Part shown: piece by piece, positions 62,521 through 64,000 of the stretch
How positions within the stretch are numbered: position 1 is the first letter of the stretch
How the letters are laid out: each line of letters starts with the position of its first letter
Source of the DNA: Vibrio pomeroyi
GTDB taxonomy: Bacteria > Pseudomonadota > Gammaproteobacteria > Enterobacterales > Vibrionaceae
Reading direction: 5' to 3'
Length of the DNA stretch: 64,000 nt
Assembly: GCA_041879425.1 (NCBI GenBank)
Contig: CP090855.1
Coordinates: forward strand, 1,364,001-1,428,000
Program-made: the position numbers and the translations under genes
Notes under the pieces: model-generated
Databases searched by the model: none
What the model saw: the letters and a program-made list of their open reading frames with translations, nothing else
Told to the model about the DNA's origin: nothing

Positions 62521-62994
62521 ATGAAGTTCTACCCTGCTGAACAATACCAAACTGCTTGTCATGAGAAGTTTGCTCGATATGAGCGTGACATCAGAAAGCT
62601 GATACCTAATACGAGAGTCGAGCATGTCGGCGCCTCTTCGATTCCATCGGCAGTATCTAAAGGCGACTTGGATATCTCCGTAGGTGTTGAGCTTGGCGAA
62701 CTTGAGGATGTTATAGGGAGGCTAACAACACTCGGCTTTAAAGAGAAACTCGATACCTTAAGAACACCCGAACTTTGTATGTTGGAATCTACATCTTCTG
62801 ATGATGTGGCGTTGCAAGTAGTCGCCAATGGTTCTGAGTTTGAATGCTTTCTAACGTTTCGCGACAAGCTACGTGCAACCCCTGCCTTAGTTGAGCAATA
62901 CAATGCCCTCAAAGTGTCTTGTGAAGGTTGGCCGCAAGAAGAGTACCGTGAAAAGAAAGCGGATTTCATTGAGCATGTATTGGGGCTGAAATAA
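62521..62994 (+). CDS. GrpB family (UPF0157) protein
   Basis: 157 residues. The pattern VEHVGASSIPSAVSKGDLDISVGV is the nucleotidyltransferase-like GrpB signature (G-S-x-A-V/G...K-x-x-x-D-x-x). The rest fits the family (ALVEQYNALKV...YREKKADFIEHVL). Biochemical role unknown; some relatives are fused to kinases such as CoaE. The RBS is weak. Confidence 0.82.
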   Translation: MKFYPAEQYQTACHEKFARYERDIRKLIPNTRVEHVGASSIPSAVSKGDLDISVGVELGELEDVIGRLTTLGFKEKLDTLRTPELCMLESTSSDDVALQVVANGSEFECFLTFRDKLRATPALVEQYNALKVSCEGWPQEEYREKKADFIEHVLGLK

Positions 62995-63338
62995 CAACTG
63001 TACCCCTAACATCTCATTTTTTAATTAACAAAAGTCTTATTAATACAGAGTGTTAAGCAAAGACAACGAGCTTCTGAAGATTTACCCTCTTAAATTTCCT
63101 TCAATACGTTTCAATAGCTTGTATTTACGCAATAAAGCTCACATAAACAAACCAACTCAAATATGAATTTATTTGTTTATGATATGTTTCTTGTGATTTT
63201 ATAAAGTTTGGTTTATCTATTGAACACAAAATATTTTCTTTCCGACTAGTTTCAAGATTTGTTTCTCAGTAAATCAACCAGCCGCTACCTGAAATCCATT
63301 CTCCTACGCTTATAACCATTTTTACCTTAGGAAAGGAC
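62995..63338. other. AT-rich intergenic region before the RDD gene
   Basis: 344 bases with no credible gene and no strong terminator or palindrome. It contains repeated TTTATT/GTTTAT-like runs and presumably the RDD gene promoter. Confidence 0.6.
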
Positions 63339-63842
63339 ATGTCTGAAGTAATAGAAAATACACACACAGTTGTACTCGCATCTCGATGGTCTCGCTTTTG
63401 GGCGTTTGTTATCGATGGCCTCATTTATGCGGCTGCTATGATTCCAGTTGCTTTATATACCAATTTGTTCGATCGAGCAGTTTCTAATGGAGCCGTTGAA
63501 CTACACGAACAAATAATGATGTTTATTTATGGCTGGGTGGTGTTCCTATTGTGTCATGGCTACTTACTGCAAAAAAAGGGACAAACGATCGGGAAAAATG
63601 TAATGGAAATTGCGATTGTTGATATGGACGGTAAGCAAATAGGACTGTTCAACATAGTGATCAAACGAATCTTACCTATGAGCATCTTTGTTTATATTCC
63701 TGTTATTGGTCAGTTTATATCGATTCTTAATTACCTGTTTGTTTTCCGCAAAAATAGACGCTGCTTGCATGATTTAATCGCAGGCACTCAGGTGGTTAGT
63801 GTGGCGGTACCTAGAAATCTAGATTTCAGTACTATCGAATAA
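63339..63842 (+). CDS. RDD family membrane protein
   Basis: 167 residues, RBS AAAGGAC. It starts LASRWSRFWAFVIDGLIYAAAMIPVAL with the conserved R-x-x-A/R-x-x-I-D-G of RDD proteins. Three to four hydrophobic helices follow, and the motif KKGQTIGKNVMEIAIVD. It ends RKNRRCLHDLIAGTQVV, the second RDD hallmark. Function is mostly unknown; some are Na+/H+ antiporters. Confidence 0.9.
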   Translation: MSEVIENTHTVVLASRWSRFWAFVIDGLIYAAAMIPVALYTNLFDRAVSNGAVELHEQIMMFIYGWVVFLLCHGYLLQKKGQTIGKNVMEIAIVDMDGKQIGLFNIVIKRILPMSIFVYIPVIGQFISILNYLFVFRKNRRCLHDLIAGTQVVSVAVPRNLDFSTIE

Positions 63843-63882
63843 TTCCAAAGTAAGCTTTGTCTCGGTAATTACATGCTCAAAT

Positions 63883-63918
63883 AAACAGCGCCAACGCCAA
63901 TTCTTGGTGCTGTTTTTA
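63883..63918 (+). terminator. Terminator after the RDD gene
   Basis: AAACAGCGCC and GGTGCTGTTT pair over 10 positions with one G-U, followed by TTAC. The A-rich left arm may help a leftward gene also. Confidence 0.85.
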
Positions 63919-64000
63919 CTTTCCTCTTACACTCTTTTCTAATATCGAACCTAGTATCAAATTACTCTTTGTCATACAGGCAAGTAACTCATTATGAAGC

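Noticed and set aside
62559..62969. 136-codon minus-strand frame opposite the GrpB-like gene
   Set aside because: Shadow of a conserved family on the plus strand; Ser-rich, no start signals.
59700..64000. Series of small unrelated genes resembling an integron cassette array
   Set aside because: Genes have their own promoters and RBSs, and no attC-like repeats with conserved inverse core sites were seen between them.

Overview
The window looks like a chromosomal segment of a marine Vibrio, probably of the Splendidus clade. That is an inference from protein style, moderate GC content, the operon set, and many A-run/T-run bidirectional terminators between small transcription units. I see no rRNA, tRNA, insertion sequence, integron attC array, prophage or CRISPR array.

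Layout. (1) 1-9.5 kb, minus strand: a tightly overlapping Tad/Flp (widespread colonization island) pilus operon, flp-cpaB-rcpA-cpaD-tadZ-tadA-tadB-tadC-tadD-tadE-tadF-tadG, with tadG running off the left edge. (2) 9.5-16.6 kb: two divergent secreted lipoproteins, one of 1626 residues with seven Ig/FN3-like repeats and DUF1566-like modules, the other of 683 residues with an Asp-rich tract. A Fur-like palindrome lies between them. (3) 16.8-28.5 kb: ordinary accessory metabolism and transport (MFS, MATE, two EamA exporters, a DUF1254 protein, DoxX) with AraC, LysR and MarR regulators. (4) 28.5-37 kb: glyoxylate assimilation, with malate synthase and a GlcG-like protein on minus and gcl-hyi-glxR-glycerate kinase on plus, followed by a RutR-like TetR regulator. 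(5) 37-43.2 kb: a histidine kinase/response regulator pair divergent from an RND efflux adaptor and pump, with 11-bp-spaced repeats between them. (6) 43.3-44.8 kb: an exported amidohydrolase. (7) 44.9-49.4 kb: two secreted, largely helical proteins, the upstream one resembling alpha-pore-forming toxins of the XaxA/HBL type, preceded by a long AT-rich leader. (8) 49.4-59.5 kb: a purine/urate catabolic island, with 8-oxoguanine deaminase, two purine permeases and HIU hydrolase on minus and puuE-uraD-alc-allA-puuD on plus. (9) 59.7-64 kb: small, more AT-rich genes, including a DUF3644 protein with an R-x4-H motif, a DJ-1/PfpI protein, a Fur-box-preceded Cys-containing secreted peptide, a GrpB-family protein and an RDD protein.

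How the genes work together. Regions 4 and 8 form one route: urate (from uptake or from 8-oxoguanine) -> 5-hydroxyisourate (PuuD) -> OHCU (UraH) -> allantoin (UraD) -> allantoate (PuuE) -> ureidoglycolate (Alc) -> urea + glyoxylate (AllA). Glyoxylate then goes to tartronate semialdehyde, glycerate and phosphoglycerate (Gcl, Hyi, GlxR, glycerate kinase) or to malate (malate synthase). The two halves lie about 19 kb apart, but the promoters of malate synthase, gcl and puuE carry the same perfect palindrome core, TTGTATACAA. This suggests a single regulator, probably GntR/FadR type, encoded outside the window. The best candidates for undescribed biology are the toxin-like secreted pair at 44.9-48.7 kb, the shared TTGTATACAA regulon, the Fur-controlled small Cys protein at 61.8 kb, the giant lipoprotein upstream of flp, and the DUF3644 protein.
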